From the NCBI GenBank assembly GCA_003484865.1, contig DMZT01000068.1:1-6545 (forward strand): DNA of 6,545 nt, written 5' to 3'. The position numbers and the translations under genes were made by a program. Shown in pieces: positions 6,476-6,545 of this stretch. The notes under the pieces are model-generated. The model was not told the origin of the DNA. It was given only the letters and a program-made list of their open reading frames with translations, and ran no database searches. The stretch's first letter is position 1; every line of letters begins with the position of its first letter. The DNA is from Stenotrophomonas sp. (GTDB lineage: Bacteria > Pseudomonadota > Gammaproteobacteria > Xanthomonadales > Xanthomonadaceae).

Positions 6476-6509
6476 TTGACCGTCGGCACGGGCACGGACC
6501 GCTGGTCAA
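6476..6509. repeat. Imperfect inverted repeat upstream of a possible next gene
   Basis: TTGACC (6476-6481) is inverted as GGTCAA (6504-6509). Inside, CGG (6484-6486) is inverted as CCG (6499-6501), after symmetrical 2-nt mismatches, leaving a 12-nt centre. It could be a hairpin or a binding site for a dimeric regulator of the next gene. The TTGACC half also resembles a -35 box, but no good -10 lies at the right distance. Confidence 0.35.
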
Positions 6510-6537
6510 TGCGATCGTTTAGGCTTGCACCTTGCTT

Positions 6538-6545
6538 GAGGAACC
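6538..6545 (+). promoter_or_regulatory. Possible ribosome binding site for a gene starting beyond the window
   Basis: The window ends in TTGAGGAACC. GAGGA is a reasonable Shine-Dalgarno core, and a start codon just after base 6545 would be well spaced. No coding sequence is visible, so this rests on the motif alone. Confidence 0.3.

Noticed and set aside
3852..6509. 885-residue open frame on the minus strand opposite the GH92 gene
   Set aside because: It is an antisense shadow of the same kind, rich in Arg, Ala, Val and Gly with no recognisable family. The + strand carries all GH92 motifs.
6476..6525. Sigma-70 promoter from TTGACC to TAGGCT near the window end
   Set aside because: The spacing of about 38 bp is far too long, and no acceptable -35 lies 16-18 bp before TAGGCT.
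1..6545. CRISPR arrays, insertion sequences, tRNA or rRNA genes, phage or defence genes
   Set aside because: No spaced direct repeats, transposase, terminal inverted repeats, cloverleaf or rRNA sequence was seen on either strand.

Overview
The window is GC-rich, with codon use typical of a high-GC gammaproteobacterium. The gene set (a large TonB-dependent receptor of the Xanthomonas/Caulobacter type divergent from a secreted glycoside hydrolase, next to cutC) and the protein style point to the family Xanthomonadaceae, with Stenotrophomonas or Xanthomonas the likeliest genera. This taxonomic call is inference.

Layout: positions 1-219 hold the last 72 codons of cutC on the + strand. About 80 bp of convergent spacer follow, with an intrinsic terminator for the opposite gene whose T-tract overlaps the cutC stop codon. 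Positions 298-3381 (minus strand) encode a 1027-residue TonB-dependent outer-membrane receptor. A 569-bp divergent intergenic region (3382-3950) follows; it has no credible gene but carries three copies of a near-palindromic element centred on ATCGATCTAA and a strong leader hairpin. Positions 3951-6437 (+ strand) encode an exported glycoside hydrolase family 92 (GH92) alpha-mannosidase, 828 residues from a GTG start. The last 108 bp hold a hairpin just after the stop codon, an imperfect inverted repeat and a possible ribosome binding site for a gene beyond the window.

Functional reading: the receptor would import an oligosaccharide through the outer membrane using TonB energy. The GH92 enzyme, with its catalytic motifs intact, would remove alpha-linked mannose from the same glycan, probably in the periplasm. 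The shared repeated elements suggest one repressor, most likely of the LacI family and not encoded here, controls both genes. This matches the carbohydrate utilisation (CUT) loci known in Xanthomonas, including the N-glycan locus. The exact substrate (N-glycan, plant or fungal mannan, or a mannosylated glycopeptide) cannot be read from the sequence.

I do not see a wholly new type of system. The parts most worth checking are the three-site candidate regulon, the non-standard GH92 sequence after its W-D-T-Y-R motif, the three cysteine pairs of the receptor and the structured GH92 leader.
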